64,000 bases of DNA from Actinomyces radicidentis. GTDB lineage: Bacteria; Actinomycetota; Actinomycetes; Actinomycetales; Actinomycetaceae. Both the position numbers and the translations under genes were made by a program. Positions within the stretch are counted from its first letter, which is position 1. The number at the start of each line of letters is the position of its first letter. Below, one piece after another: positions 20,278 to 29,534 of this stretch. A model generated the notes under the pieces. It made no database searches. It was not told the origin of the DNA and was given only the letters and a program-made list of their open reading frames with translations. The DNA is taken from contig NZ_CP014228.1 of NCBI RefSeq assembly GCF_001553565.1, positions 2,356,001 to 2,420,000 on the forward strand. The letters are read 5' to 3'.

Positions 20278-20981
20278 CCGGCTCCCGAGAGACCGGCACC
20301 GGGCGCGTCGGCGTCCAGCGGCACCCCCGCTCGCTCTTCCCCGTTACCGCCGACGGCGCGGGACCCCTCGTGGGCGTCCTCGCCCTCCAGGGCGACGTAC
20401 GCGAGCACTCCCGCAGCCTCGCGGCCGTCGGCGCGCGCCCCGTCGCGGTGCGCTCCGCGCGCGACCTCGCCGCCCTCGACGGGCTCGTCGTGCCGGGCGG
20501 CGAGTCCACGGTCATGGGGAAGCTGCTGCGCTCCTTCGGGATGCTCGAGCCCCTGAGGGGCCTCGTCGCCGACGGCCTGCCGGTCTACGGGTCCTGCGCC
20601 GGGATGATCCTGCTCGCCGAGCGCATCGAGAACCCGGCGCCCGGTCAGGAGGGTCTCGGCGGCCTCGACGTCACCGTGCGGCGCAACGCCTTCGGCCGAC
20701 AGGTCGACTCCTACGAGGAGGACCTCCTCGTCCCCGCCCTCGGTGCGGACGCCTCCGCACCGCTCCACGCCGTCTTCATCCGCGCCCCGTGGATCGAGGA
20801 GGTCGGCGACGGCGTCGAGGTCCTGGCGCGCACCCGCGCAGGCCGCGCGGGGGGCCTGACCGACGGACGGCCCGTCGCCGTGCGTCAGGGGTCGGTCCTG
20901 GCGACCTCCTTCCACCCCGAGGTCGCGGACGACCACCGCGTGCACTCGCTGTTCCTCTCCATGGTCAGGGAGGCGCGGTGA
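20274..20981 (+). CDS. pdxT: Pyridoxal 5'-phosphate synthase, glutaminase subunit PdxT
   Basis: PdxT hydrolyses glutamine and channels ammonia to PdxS. The 235-residue class I glutamine amidotransferase has [26 protein letters not shown], the nucleophile Cys in [12 protein letters not shown] and the catalytic His in [14 protein letters not shown]. The first about 30 residues ([15 protein letters not shown]...) extend beyond the usual start, but the GTG at 20274 overlaps the pdxS stop (GTGA), which supports it. The next gene is also overlapped by GTGA. Confidence 0.95.
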   Translation: MTGSRETGTGRVGVQRHPRSLFPVTADGAGPLVGVLALQGDVREHSRSLAAVGARPVAVRSARDLAALDGLVVPGGESTVMGKLLRSFGMLEPLRGLVADGLPVYGSCAGMILLAERIENPAPGQEGLGGLDVTVRRNAFGRQVDSYEEDLLVPALGADASAPLHAVFIRAPWIEEVGDGVEVLARTRAGRAGGLTDGRPVAVRQGSVLATSFHPEVADDHRVHSLFLSMVREAR

Positions 20982-21634
20982 GCGAGGGCCCCGGCGGCCT
21001 CGATCACCGAGTCGCCACGACCCCGGACGGGCGCGACCCCGAGCGCGTCCCGGAGAACTGGCGCGAGCTCCTCGACCCCGTCGAGTGGAGCCTCAATGCC
21101 GAGGGGCTGCCGGCCCGCCGCGCCGCCCGCGTCATCGCCCTGCGCCACGATCCCGAGCCGGCGATCCTGCTCGTCACCGGCCACGACTTCGGCGACGCCG
21201 ACCACTGGTGGGCCTTCACCCCGGGCGGCGGGATCCTGCCGGGGGAGTCGTCGCTCGACGCCGCGGTCCGGGAGATGCGCGAGGAGACCGGCGTCGTCCT
21301 GGAGCCCGACGAGCTCGCCGGCCCCGTCGTGAGGCGGTCGAGCCGCTTCGTCTTCAACCTCGTCACCGCCAGGCAGGACGAGGAGATGTTCCTGGCGGTC
21401 CTCGACGCCGGTCGTACGGCTGCCAGCGAGGGCGCCGACGGCGAGATGGACCGCTCCGGGTGGACGGACCTCGAGCAGGAGGTCCTCGACTCCCTGCGCT
21501 GGTGGCCGCTGGGCGCGCTCGACGCCGCCGTCGCCGAGGGCACGGCCGTCTACCCGCAGGCGCTCCCCGTCCTGGCCCGCGAGCTCCTCGGCGGGTGGGA
21601 CGGCGTCGTCCGGGAGATCCTCGAGGAGGACTGA
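20978..21634 (+). CDS. NUDIX hydrolase
   Basis: NUDIX enzymes hydrolyse nucleoside diphosphates linked to another moiety. The 218-residue protein has a clear Nudix box beginning [20 protein letters not shown] and ending ETGV (about residues 85-108), flanked by DHWWAFTP. The GTG at 20978 overlaps the pdxT stop, making this the last gene of pdxS-pdxT-nudix. It contains an insertion (about residues 145-165) before WWPLGALD. The substrate cannot be told from sequence. Confidence 0.88.
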   Translation: MSEGPGGLDHRVATTPDGRDPERVPENWRELLDPVEWSLNAEGLPARRAARVIALRHDPEPAILLVTGHDFGDADHWWAFTPGGGILPGESSLDAAVREMREETGVVLEPDELAGPVVRRSSRFVFNLVTARQDEEMFLAVLDAGRTAASEGADGEMDRSGWTDLEQEVLDSLRWWPLGALDAAVAEGTAVYPQALPVLARELLGGWDGVVREILEED

Positions 21635-21850
21635 GCCCGCGCCCCGTGACCGCGGGCCTGTCCGCGCCCGCGAAGGCCTTGTGCGCGAGATCCTCGCCAC
21701 GTCGCGGCCCCTGGGCGGGCCCGTTCCTGGGGGAGCGGCGTGCCCCGGCGCTAGGATGGCGACGGATCCTTGCGGGCCGTCACCGCTCCCTCACCCGGGG
21801 CCTGGTGCGGCGCCGCGGCCCTCACCTGACTTCGACACCCAGGAGGACAC

Positions 21851-22615
21851 ATGTCGGGACACTCCAAGTGGGCGACCACCAAGCACAAGAAGGCCGCGAT
21901 CGACGCCAAGCGCGGCAAGCTCTTCGCGCGCCTCATCAAGAACATCGAGGTCGCCGCCCGCACCGGCGGCGGTGACCCCGCCGGCAACCCGACCCTCTTC
22001 GACGCCATCCAGAAGGCCAAGAAGAACTCCGTCCCCGCCGACAACATCACCCGCGCCGTCAAGCGCGGCAGCGGCGAGGAGGCCGGCGGCGCCGACTGGC
22101 AGACCATCATGTACGAGGGCTACGGCCCCGCTGGCGTCGCCTTCCTCGTCGAGTGCCTCACCGACAACCGCAACCGCGCCGCCTCCGACGTGCGCGTCGC
22201 CTTCACCCGCACGGGCGGCAACCTCGCCGACCCGGGCTCCGTCGCCTACAACTTCGAGCGCAAGGGCGTCGTCGAGGTCGCCAAGGCCGACGGCATCGAC
22301 GAGGACACCATCCTCATGGCCGTCCTCGACGCCGGCGCCGAGGAGGTCGTCGAGGGCGCCGAGTCCTTCGAGATCATCTCCGAGCCCACCGACCTCATCG
22401 CCGTGCGCAACGCCGTCACCGAGAACGGCATGGAGTACGACTCGGCCGAGTCCCAGTTCGTCGCCGGCACCAAGGTCGAGGTCGACCTCGAGGGCGCCCG
22501 CAAGGTCATGCGCCTCATCGACGCGCTCGAGGACCTCGACGACGTCCAGAACGTCTACACCTCCGTCGACATCTCCGCCGAGGTCGCGGCGGAGCTCGAC
22601 GAGGACGAGGACTGA
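21851..22615 (+). CDS. yebC: YebC/PmpR-family protein
   Basis: YebC-family proteins are described as transcriptional regulators and as ribosome-associated factors easing polyproline stalling. The 254-residue protein matches the family: [20 protein letters not shown] at the N-terminus, [43 protein letters not shown] and an acidic C-terminus (AAELDEDED). AGGAGG precedes the ATG and TAGGAT at 21752-21757 could be the -10. It is the usual neighbour of ruvC in actinobacteria. Confidence 0.96.
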   Translation: MSGHSKWATTKHKKAAIDAKRGKLFARLIKNIEVAARTGGGDPAGNPTLFDAIQKAKKNSVPADNITRAVKRGSGEEAGGADWQTIMYEGYGPAGVAFLVECLTDNRNRAASDVRVAFTRTGGNLADPGSVAYNFERKGVVEVAKADGIDEDTILMAVLDAGAEEVVEGAESFEIISEPTDLIAVRNAVTENGMEYDSAESQFVAGTKVEVDLEGARKVMRLIDALEDLDDVQNVYTSVDISAEVAAELDEDED

Positions 22616-22768
22616 GCCCCACGGGCTCCCGCGGTCCCGCCGCCCGCCATCGCGGGTGACGGGGCCGTTCCCGTACCCGGGCGCCGGGCCGCACGCGACC
22701 CGACCGGGCCGTGCCCGGCCACCCCGGCACCCGACCAACCCGACGAGCAGGAGAGACGAGGCACCGCC

Positions 22769-23419
22769 GTGCGCTCCACCCAGGCCGTCGTCGCCCAGCA
22801 GCGCGTCCTCGGGATCGACCCCGGGCTCACCCGCTGCGGCTTCGGCTGCGTCGACATCGACCCGCGCCGCCGCGCGCGCCTCGTCGAGGTCGGCGTCGTG
22901 CGCACCCCGCCCTCCCAGAGCCCGGAGCTGCGCCTGCTGGCCATCGCCGAGGCCCTCGACGACTGGATCGCGCGCCTGGGCCCCACGAGCGTCTCGGTCG
23001 AGCGCGTCTTCGCCCAGGACAACCTCCGCTCCGTCATCGGCGTCGCCCAGGTCATGGGCGTCGTCATGGTCGCCGGCGCCCGCGCCGGCCTCGAGGTCGC
23101 CCAGCACACGCCGAGCGAGGCCAAGGCCGCCGTCACCGGCTCGGGCACGGCCGACAAGCCGCAGGTCCAGATGATGGTCCAGCGCATCCTCGGCCTCGAC
23201 GCCCTGCCGAAGCCCGCCGACGCGGCCGACGCCCTCGCCCAGGCCATCTGCCACGGGTGGCGCGGCGGCGGCACCGGCGTCGACGGCGGCACCGAGATGG
23301 TCTCCGCCGGAGGCTCCGTGCGCGCCTCGGCCCGCACCCCCGCCCAGAAGCAGTGGGCGCAGGCCCAGGCGGCCGCCCGGCGCTACGGCGCGGTCGACCC
23401 GCGTCGTGCGCGGCGCTGA
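22769..23419 (+). CDS. ruvC: Holliday junction resolvase RuvC
   Basis: RuvC is the endonuclease that resolves Holliday junctions with RuvAB. The 216-residue protein carries the four acidic catalytic positions: VLGIDPGLTRCGFG, SVERVF, PSEAKAAVTG nearby and DAADALAQAICH. The C-terminal tail (about 45 residues, Ala/Gln-rich) is longer than in E. coli. The GTG start follows GAGACGAGG. A 93-bp gap with an SOS-type box separates it from ruvA, so ruvC may be transcribed separately from ruvAB. Confidence 0.95.
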   Translation: MRSTQAVVAQQRVLGIDPGLTRCGFGCVDIDPRRRARLVEVGVVRTPPSQSPELRLLAIAEALDDWIARLGPTSVSVERVFAQDNLRSVIGVAQVMGVVMVAGARAGLEVAQHTPSEAKAAVTGSGTADKPQVQMMVQRILGLDALPKPADAADALAQAICHGWRGGGTGVDGGTEMVSAGGSVRASARTPAQKQWAQAQAAARRYGAVDPRRARR

Positions 23420-23432
23420 GCCCCGCTGCTGC

Positions 23433-23453
23433 TAGGGTCTGAACGTCTGTTCG
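23433..23453 (+). promoter_or_regulatory. LexA (SOS) box and -10 element upstream of ruvAB
   Basis: GAAC (23441-23444) and GTTC (23449-23452) flank 4 bp, with flanking T and G giving TGAAC-N4-GTTCG at 23440-23453. This matches the Gram-positive/actinobacterial LexA box CGAAC-N4-GTTCG with one difference. It lies just downstream of a -10-like TAGGGT (23433-23438), where LexA would block transcription start. DNA-damage control of ruvAB is expected. Confidence 0.75.
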
Positions 23454-23512
23454 AACGCGCTGCGGCGCGATGAGGCCGAGGCTCCCCGCCCGGCACGAGG
23501 AGGAGCCCACCC

Positions 23513-24151
23513 GTGATCGCGTCACTGCGCGGCACCGTCGCCTCCGTCTCCCTGACCGGTGCGGTCATCGAGGTCGGCGGCGTCGGCATGAGCGTCCTGG
23601 CCACGCCCACCACCCTGGCCGCCCTGCGGGTCGGGGAGGAGGCCGCCCTCGCCACCGAGCTCATCGTCCGCGAGGACTCGCTCACCCTGTACGGCTTCGC
23701 CGACGCCGACGAGCGCGACTGCTTCCGCGTCCTCCTCGGCGCGAAGGGCGTGGGCGCCAAGCTCGCCCTCGCCATGCTCGCCGTCCACACCCCCGACGCC
23801 CTGCGCCGCGCCGTCGCGAGCCAGGACGTCGCCGCCCTCAAGCGCGTGCCCGGTCTCGGCCCCAAGGGCGCCCAGCGCGTCATCATCGACGTCGGCGACA
23901 AGCTCGGCCCCGTCACCGGCGCCGACGCCCCGCTCGCACCCGGCGCCGCCGACGCCCCGGCGGCCGACGGCGCCGAGCCGAACCCCGACGTCGTCGCCGC
24001 CCTCGTCCAGCTCGGCTGGAACGAGGCCGCCGCCTCCCGGGCCGTCGCCACGGTCGAGGCCGACGGCGCCGAGTCCGGCGAGCCGGCTCTGAGCGTCCCC
24101 GAGCTGCTCCGCGCCTCGCTGCGCTGGCTGGGAGGCGGCCGCCGTGGCTGA
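23513..24151 (+). CDS. ruvA: Holliday junction branch migration protein RuvA
   Basis: RuvA tetramers bind four-way junctions and load the RuvB motor. The 212-residue protein has the N-terminal OB domain ([13 protein letters not shown]...[12 protein letters not shown]), two helix-hairpin-helix motifs ([20 protein letters not shown] and [19 protein letters not shown]) and a C-terminal RuvB-binding domain ([21 protein letters not shown]) after an Ala/Pro linker. GTG start at 23513 after GAGGAGGAG; it overlaps ruvB by 8 nt. An SOS box lies about 60 nt upstream. Confidence 0.96.
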   Translation: MIASLRGTVASVSLTGAVIEVGGVGMSVLATPTTLAALRVGEEAALATELIVREDSLTLYGFADADERDCFRVLLGAKGVGAKLALAMLAVHTPDALRRAVASQDVAALKRVPGLGPKGAQRVIIDVGDKLGPVTGADAPLAPGAADAPAADGAEPNPDVVAALVQLGWNEAAASRAVATVEADGAESGEPALSVPELLRASLRWLGGGRRG

Positions 24152-25196
24152 GGAGAGCGGGTACGGCTCCTACGAAGCGGGGGACCGGCTCGTCGGCGGG
24201 GGAGCGGACGACTCCGAGCGCGCCGCCGAGGCCGCGCTGCGCCCCAAGCGCCTCGAGGACTTCGTCGGGCAGGAGGTCGTGCGCGGCCAGCTCTCCGTCG
24301 TCCTGCGCGCCGCCATCGCTCGCGGCGCCACCCCGGACCACGTGCTGCTCTCCGGCCCGCCCGGGCTCGGCAAGACGACCCTCGCCATGATCATCGCGAA
24401 CGAGGTCGAGGGCTCCCTGCGCCTCACCTCGGGCCCGGCGATCCAGCACGCCGGGGACCTGGCGGCCATCCTGTCCTCCCTGGAGGAGGGCGACGTGCTC
24501 TTCATCGACGAGATCCACCGCCTCGCGCGCACCGCCGAGGAGATGCTCTACCTCGCGATGGAGGACTACCGGGTCGACGTCGTCGTCGGCAAGGGCCCGG
24601 GCGCCACCTCGATCCCGCTCACGCTGCCGCCCTTCACGGTCGTTGGCGCAACGACTCGTGCGGGTCTGCTGCCCGCACCGCTGCGCGACCGCTTCGGCTT
24701 CACCGGCCACCTCGAGTACTACGGTCCGCACGATCTCTCGCGCATCATCTCCCGCTCCGCGGGGCTGCTGGGCGTCGACCTCGACCCCGAGGCCGCCACC
24801 GAGCTCGCCCGGCGCTCGCGCGGGACGCCGCGCATCGCCAACCGCCTCCTGCGGCGCGTGCAGGACTGGGCCGAGGTCCACGGCACCCCCGGGCACCTCG
24901 ACCTCGCCGCCGCCCGCGGCGCCCTCGAGGTCTTCGAGGTGGACGCCCTGGGCCTCGACCGTCTCGACCGCTCGGTCCTCGAGGCCCTGTGCACCCGCTT
25001 CCACGGCGTGCCGGTGGGCCTGACCACCCTCGCCGTCAGCGTCGGCGAGGAGCCGGAGACCATCGAGACCGTCGCCGAGCCCTACCTCTTCCGCGAGGGC
25101 CTCCTCGTGCGCACCCCGCGCGGGCGCGCCGCGACCCCGGCGGCCTACGCGCACCTCGGCCTCGAGCCCCCGGAGGGCGAGGCCTACCTCGGCTGA
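24144..25196 (+). CDS. ruvB: Holliday junction branch migration ATPase RuvB
   Basis: RuvB is the AAA+ motor that drives branch migration. The 350-residue protein has [18 protein letters not shown], Walker [12 protein letters not shown], Walker [11 protein letters not shown], sensor [19 protein letters not shown] with the arginine finger, and a C-terminal winged helix ([20 protein letters not shown]). Start is the GTG at 24144, overlapping ruvA. The gene closes the yebC-ruvCAB block and is followed by the yajC-secDF genes. Confidence 0.97.
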   Translation: MAEESGYGSYEAGDRLVGGGADDSERAAEAALRPKRLEDFVGQEVVRGQLSVVLRAAIARGATPDHVLLSGPPGLGKTTLAMIIANEVEGSLRLTSGPAIQHAGDLAAILSSLEEGDVLFIDEIHRLARTAEEMLYLAMEDYRVDVVVGKGPGATSIPLTLPPFTVVGATTRAGLLPAPLRDRFGFTGHLEYYGPHDLSRIISRSAGLLGVDLDPEAATELARRSRGTPRIANRLLRRVQDWAEVHGTPGHLDLAAARGALEVFEVDALGLDRLDRSVLEALCTRFHGVPVGLTTLAVSVGEEPETIETVAEPYLFREGLLVRTPRGRAATPAAYAHLGLEPPEGEAYLG

Positions 25197-25251
25197 GGCG
25201 GGGCGCGGGTCACACCCCGCGACGTGACGCGCCTCCCGCGTTCGGTGCGGA

Positions 25252-25303
25252 GCCGTGGCCTAGACTCGCCACGGCCCCTCGTGCTCCACGGGGCGGTAGC
25301 CCC
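25252..25303 (+). promoter_or_regulatory. Candidate yajC promoter with inverted repeat and leader hairpin
   Basis: A -10-like TAGACT (25261-25266) sits inside an inverted repeat, GCCGTGG (25252-25258) and CCACGGC (25269-25275). A second small hairpin, GGGGC-GGTA-GCCCC (25290-25303), lies in the leader 22 nt before the yajC start. The repeat around the -10 could be an operator. No protein can be named. Confidence 0.4.
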
Positions 25304-25325
25304 TCAACGATTCGGAGTCCGCACC

Positions 25326-25709
25326 ATGCTCGTCGCCCTCGTCGTCATGCTCCTGGCGTTCTGGCTCATGTCCCACTTCGCGCGCAAGCAGCAGCAGAAG
25401 ATGCAGGCCGAGCAGGAGCGGCGTACCGAGGAGGCCATGGTGCCCGGCACGTGGGTCCGCACCCGCGCCGGCTTCTACGGCACCGTCGTCGAGATCGACG
25501 GCGACGTCGTCACCCTCGCCACTCCCCTCGGCGACGAGTCCCTGTGGGCCAAGAGCGCCATCGTCGGCGCCGAGGAGCCCCCCTTCGCCTCCACCGCCGC
25601 CGCGGAGGACGGGGACGCCGTCGTCGTCGACGCCGCCGACGCGGAGGTCCTCCCCGCCGAGGAGCGCGTCGCCTCCGAGTACGAGGACGGGTCCGAGCCG
25701 CGCCCCTGA
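25326..25709 (+). CDS. yajC: Preprotein translocase accessory subunit YajC
   Basis: YajC forms a membrane subcomplex with SecDF that assists export through SecYEG. The 127-residue protein has one N-terminal membrane helix (LVALVVMLLAFWLMSHFARK) followed by a basic/Gln-rich stretch and the conserved MVPGTWVRTRAGFYGTVVEID and VTLATPLGDESLWAKSAI segments. The acidic C-terminal tail (about 45 residues) is typical of actinobacterial YajC. I chose the ATG at 25326 since the upstream in-frame residues are not YajC-like. It is followed 73 nt later by secD. Confidence 0.92.
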   Translation: MLVALVVMLLAFWLMSHFARKQQQKMQAEQERRTEEAMVPGTWVRTRAGFYGTVVEIDGDVVTLATPLGDESLWAKSAIVGAEEPPFASTAAAEDGDAVVVDAADAEVLPAEERVASEYEDGSEPRP

Positions 25710-25782
25710 GCGCCGCACCCGGCGGGACCGCCGCCGCCCCGTCGCCGACGACCCTCCCCACGACATCCTGAGAAGAGACCGC

Positions 25783-27738
25783 GTGTCAACCAAGCAGATC
25801 AAGAAGCCGGGGCGACGACTCCTCGTGCTCCTCCTCGTCATCGCACTCGGCTACGGCGCCCTCGTCGCCGGCGTGGCGACGCACCGCACCTCCATGACGC
25901 CGGGCCTCGCGCTCGACCTCGAGGGCGGCACCCAGATCATCCTCACCCCGACGACCTCCGACGGCTCCAAGATCACCGACGAGGACGTCACCCAGGCCAT
26001 CGAGATCATCCGGCAGCGCGTCGACGCCTCCGGCGTCGCCGAGGCCCAGATCTCCCGCCAGGGCGGTCAGAACATCGTCGTCTCCCTGCCGGGGCACCCG
26101 AGCGAGCAGACCCTCGAGCTCGTCCGCAACTCCGCGGTCCTCTACTTCCGCCCGGTCATCCGCATCATCCAGGGCTCCGCCCAGGCGATCGCCTCGTCCT
26201 ACAACGCCCAGGTCGAGGCCGCCGCCACGGCGAGCGCCTCGGCGTCCGCCGCCCCGAGCCCGGAGGCGAGCGACGCAGCCCCGAGCGCCGCGGCCACCCA
26301 GCCCGCCACCGTCTCCCCGACCGAGGTCGCCACGTCCTACGCCGACGTCAACGGCGACGGCACGATCAGCGACGACCCGCTCGAGTCCACGAGCGACGAC
26401 AACTCCTCGGACAAGTGGATCACCGAGAAGATGATCTACGACGCCTACATGACCGACTGCGCCGCCGAGAAGAACCTCACCGGCCAGTCCCAGGACCCGA
26501 AGAAGGCCGTCATCTCCTGCGCCAAGGACGGCTCAGGCGCCACCTACATCCTCGGCCCGGCCGACATCTCCGGCACCGACATCGCCAACGCCGCCTCCGG
26601 TCTCGAGACCACGAGCCAGGGCCAGACGACGAACAACTGGGTCGTCTCCATCGAGTTCGACTCCAAGGGCACCAAGGAGTTCGCCGCGGTCTCCAAGCGG
26701 CTCCTCGCCTACCGCGACGCCGCCTCCTCCTCGAGCTCCTCGACCACGAGCGCGACCACCTCGACCGACTCACAGAAGGCCGAGTTCGCCATCGTCCTGG
26801 ACGGCCTGACCATCATGGCCTCCGGCTTCAACTCGGACGTCACCAGCCCGATCACCAACGGCAAGGTCCAGATCTCCGGCAACTTCAAGCAGGCCGAGGC
26901 CAACACGCTGGCCAACCAGCTCTCCTTCGGCTCCCTCCCGCTGACCTTCACGGTCCAGTCCGAGCAGCAGATCTCCGCGACCCTGGGCACCGAGCAGCTC
27001 CGCAACGGCCTCATCGCCGGCCTCGTCGGATTCATCCTCATCATCCTGTACCTGGCCTGGCAGTACCGCGGTCTGTCGGTCGTCGCCGTCGCCTCGCTGC
27101 TCGTCGCCGCCGGCATCACGTACCTGGCGATCGCGCTGCTGAGCTGGACGATGGGCTACCGCCTGTCGCTGGCCGGCGTCGCCGGACTCATCATCTCCAT
27201 CGGAATCACGATGGACTCCTTCATCATCTACTTCGAGCGCATCCGCGACGAGGTCCGCCACGGGCGCACCCTCAACGCGGCCGTCGACGAGGGCTGGAAG
27301 CACGCCAGCCGCACGATCATCGTCTCCGACGCCGTCAACCTCGTCGCCGCCGTCGTGCTCTACTTCCTCGCCGTCGGCGGCGTCCAGGGCTTCGCCTTCA
27401 CCCTCGGCGTCACGACCGTCGTCGACCTCATCGTCATCATGGCCTTCACCCACCCGATGATGGCCTGGATCCTGCGCTTCACGTTCTTCGGCCAGGGCCA
27501 CCGCCTCTCCGGCCTCGACCCCGAGCACCTCGGCGCCCGCAACCGTTCCGCCTACGGCAAGGGTCGCGAGGCGGCCATCGCCGCCGCCGGCGAGTCCCTC
27601 GCCCGCCGCAAGGCCCGCGCCCGCCAGGGCGCCACCGCCGTCGAGGACGGTGCCGAGGCTCCGGAGGCCGCGACCGCGCAGGAGGGGGACGACGCCGTCG
27701 ACCCGCAGGCCACGAGCCGAAAGGAGGGCCAGGAGTGA
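25783..27738 (+). CDS. secD: Protein translocase subunit SecD
   Basis: SecD with SecF uses the proton gradient to pull exported proteins across the membrane. The 651-residue protein has a first helix (LLVLLLVIALGYGALVAG), the conserved TPGLALDLEGGTQI, the periplasmic P1 domain, then five C-terminal helices with GLIAGLVGFILIILYLAW and GLIISIGITMDSFIIYFERI. Two Ala/Ser/Thr-rich inserts interrupt the extracytoplasmic domain (about residues 146-185 and 306-325), common in actinobacteria. GTG start after GAGAAGAGA. The C-terminus is Ala/Glu-rich. Its stop overlaps secF (GTGA). Confidence 0.95.
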   Translation: MSTKQIKKPGRRLLVLLLVIALGYGALVAGVATHRTSMTPGLALDLEGGTQIILTPTTSDGSKITDEDVTQAIEIIRQRVDASGVAEAQISRQGGQNIVVSLPGHPSEQTLELVRNSAVLYFRPVIRIIQGSAQAIASSYNAQVEAAATASASASAAPSPEASDAAPSAAATQPATVSPTEVATSYADVNGDGTISDDPLESTSDDNSSDKWITEKMIYDAYMTDCAAEKNLTGQSQDPKKAVISCAKDGSGATYILGPADISGTDIANAASGLETTSQGQTTNNWVVSIEFDSKGTKEFAAVSKRLLAYRDAASSSSSSTTSATTSTDSQKAEFAIVLDGLTIMASGFNSDVTSPITNGKVQISGNFKQAEANTLANQLSFGSLPLTFTVQSEQQISATLGTEQLRNGLIAGLVGFILIILYLAWQYRGLSVVAVASLLVAAGITYLAIALLSWTMGYRLSLAGVAGLIISIGITMDSFIIYFERIRDEVRHGRTLNAAVDEGWKHASRTIIVSDAVNLVAAVVLYFLAVGGVQGFAFTLGVTTVVDLIVIMAFTHPMMAWILRFTFFGQGHRLSGLDPEHLGARNRSAYGKGREAAIAAAGESLARRKARARQGATAVEDGAEAPEAATAQEGDDAVDPQATSRKEGQE

Positions 27739-28835
27739 AGTCCCTCTCCCAGCTCGGCAACGAGCTCTACTCCGGACGCACCTCCGTCCCCTTCGTCCCG
27801 AAGCGGCGGATCTGGTACACCATCGCCGTTCTCGTCATCCTCGTCTCCGCCGTCCTCGTCTGGAAGCCCGGCCTCAACCCCGGCATCGACTTCAAGGGCG
27901 GCTCCGAGGTCACGATCACCGGCCTCGCCAACCCCTCCGAGTCCCCGGCGAACGACGTGCTCAATGACGAGGGCATCGACGGCGCCTCCGTCACCACCAT
28001 GGGCTCCTCCGCCGTCCGCATCCAGACCACCACCCTGGAGAAGAAGGACCTCGACACCCTCACCGACGCCCTCACGAAGGCCTACGACGTCGACGCGGCG
28101 GACGTCTCCGCCACGACGATCGGCCCGACCTGGTCGAGCGACGTCACCGGCAAGGCCATCCGCGGCCTCGTCATCTTCTTCCTCCTCGTCGGAGCCCTCA
28201 TCTGGGCCTACTTCCGGACCTGGAAGATGGCGGTCGCCGCCCTGCTGGCCCTCGTCCACGACATCGTCATCACCGTCGGCGTCTACGCCGCCTCCGGCTT
28301 CGAGGTCACGCCCGCGACGATCATCGGCGTGCTCACCATCCTCGGCTACTCGCTCTACGACACGGTCGTCGTCTTCGACAAGATCCGTGAGAACACCGAC
28401 GGCTACGAGTCGCAGACCCGCTCGACCTACGCCGAGCTCGCCAACCTCGCCGTCAACCAGACCTTCATCCGCTCGATCAACACCTCGATCGTCGGCGTCC
28501 TGCCCGTCGCGTCGCTGCTCGTCGTCGGAGCCTTCATCCTGGGCGCAGGCACCCTGCGCGACATCGCCCTCACGCTCTTCATCGGCATGATCGCCGGCAC
28601 CCTGTCCTCGATCTTCCTGGCTACGCCGCTCCTCGTCGACCTGCTCGGCCGCGAGAAGGGCGTGCGCGAGCAGGCCGAGCGCGTCGAGCGGGCCCGCGCC
28701 CAGCGCGCCGGCGCCGTCGAGGGCGACCCCGAGGCGGCCGCCGCCGTCGCCGCCGAGCCCGTCGCGTCCCCCCTCACCCCCGGGCACCACCTCGGTGCCG
28801 CCGCACAGCCCAAGAGAAGGAAGAAGCGGTCATGA
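27735..28835 (+). CDS. secF: Protein translocase subunit SecF
   Basis: SecF is the partner of SecD. The 366-residue protein has the N-terminal helix (IWYTIAVLVILVSAVLVW), NPGIDFKGGSEVTI, then helices 2-6 with RGLVIFFLLVGALIWAYFRT, ALVHDIVITVGVYA, TILGYSLYDTVVVFDKIREN and INTSIVGVLPVASLLVVGAF. Start at the GTG at 27735 overlapping the secD stop; a much longer open frame back to 26415 is only the shadow of secD. The C-terminus ends in a Lys/Arg cluster. It overlaps apt (ATGA). Confidence 0.95.
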   Translation: MKSLSQLGNELYSGRTSVPFVPKRRIWYTIAVLVILVSAVLVWKPGLNPGIDFKGGSEVTITGLANPSESPANDVLNDEGIDGASVTTMGSSAVRIQTTTLEKKDLDTLTDALTKAYDVDAADVSATTIGPTWSSDVTGKAIRGLVIFFLLVGALIWAYFRTWKMAVAALLALVHDIVITVGVYAASGFEVTPATIIGVLTILGYSLYDTVVVFDKIRENTDGYESQTRSTYAELANLAVNQTFIRSINTSIVGVLPVASLLVVGAFILGAGTLRDIALTLFIGMIAGTLSSIFLATPLLVDLLGREKGVREQAERVERARAQRAGAVEGDPEAAAAVAAEPVASPLTPGHHLGAAAQPKRRKKRS

Positions 28836-29398
28836 CCCAGTCCCACGAGCTCCCGGGCGCGCTGCCGGAGTCCCTGCAGCGCATCGTCCTGGAGAACCTG
28901 CGGGAGCAGCAGGACTTCCCGGAGCCGGGCATCCTGTTCCGCGACATCACCCCGCTGCTCGCCAACGGCCCCGCCTTCGCGACCTTCATCGACGAGCTCG
29001 CCGCCCACTACCGCGGCCACATCGACGCCGTCGCCGGCCTCGAGTCCCGCGGCTTCATCCTCGCGGCGCCGCTCGCCGTCCACCTCGGCATCGGCATGAT
29101 CACCGTGCGCAAGGCCGGCAAGCTCCCGCCGCCGGTCATCGGCGTCGACTACGCCCTCGAGTACGGCACCGCCCGCATGGAGCTGCGCCCCGACGACGTG
29201 CACGAGGGCGACCGCGTCCTCGTCATCGACGACGTCCTCGCCACCGGCGGCACCGCCGCCGCGTCGATCGAGCTCATCGAGTCCGCGGGCGCCGAGGTCG
29301 TCGACACCTGCGTCCTCCTCGAGCTCGCCGCCCTCGGCGGGCGCGACAAGCTGCCCGGCCGCCAGCTCGACGCCGTCGTCACCTTCCAGTCCGCCTGA
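28832..29398 (+). CDS. apt: Adenine phosphoribosyltransferase
   Basis: Apt salvages adenine with PRPP to AMP. The 188-residue protein has DFPEPGILFRDITPLLANG at the N-terminus, AGLESRGFILAAPLA, VRKAGKLPPPVI and the PRPP-binding motif VLVIDDVLATGGTAAASIEL. The ATG overlaps the secF stop (ATGA), and the gene lies just before rel, the order common in actinobacteria. A strong hairpin follows 19 nt after the stop. Confidence 0.95.
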   Translation: MTQSHELPGALPESLQRIVLENLREQQDFPEPGILFRDITPLLANGPAFATFIDELAAHYRGHIDAVAGLESRGFILAAPLAVHLGIGMITVRKAGKLPPPVIGVDYALEYGTARMELRPDDVHEGDRVLVIDDVLATGGTAAASIELIESAGAEVVDTCVLLELAALGGRDKLPGRQLDAVVTFQSA

Positions 29399-29416
29399 GG
29401 CCCAGCCCCGGCACCC

Positions 29417-29448
29417 CGCGAGCCCCGGCCCCACGGCCGGGGCTCGCG
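29417..29448 (+). terminator. Strong hairpin after apt
   Basis: A perfect 14-bp stem (29417-29430 with 29435-29448) closes a 4-nt loop, CCAC. It ends the yajC-secD-secF-apt transcript. No T tract follows, as is usual in high-GC actinobacteria. Confidence 0.75.
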
Positions 29449-29522
29449 CGCGTCCGCGACGGCGACCGCCGCCCGTGCGGACCGGACCGCGGAAGCAACC
29501 GGAAGGTAACGCCCGTCACGGC

Positions 29523-29528
29523 TATGAT
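29523..29528 (+). promoter_or_regulatory. -10 box of rel; transcript probably leaderless
   Basis: TATGAT at 29523-29528 is a near-perfect -10, ending 6 nt before the ATG at 29535. Transcription would start on or next to the start codon, and no ribosome binding site is visible. That is common in actinobacteria. Confidence 0.65.
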
Positions 29529-29534
29529 CCCGGC

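Noticed and set aside
26415..28835. 806-codon SecF
   Set aside because: The first 440 codons are a shadow of secD. The GTG at 27735 with a GTGA overlap gives normal SecF length.
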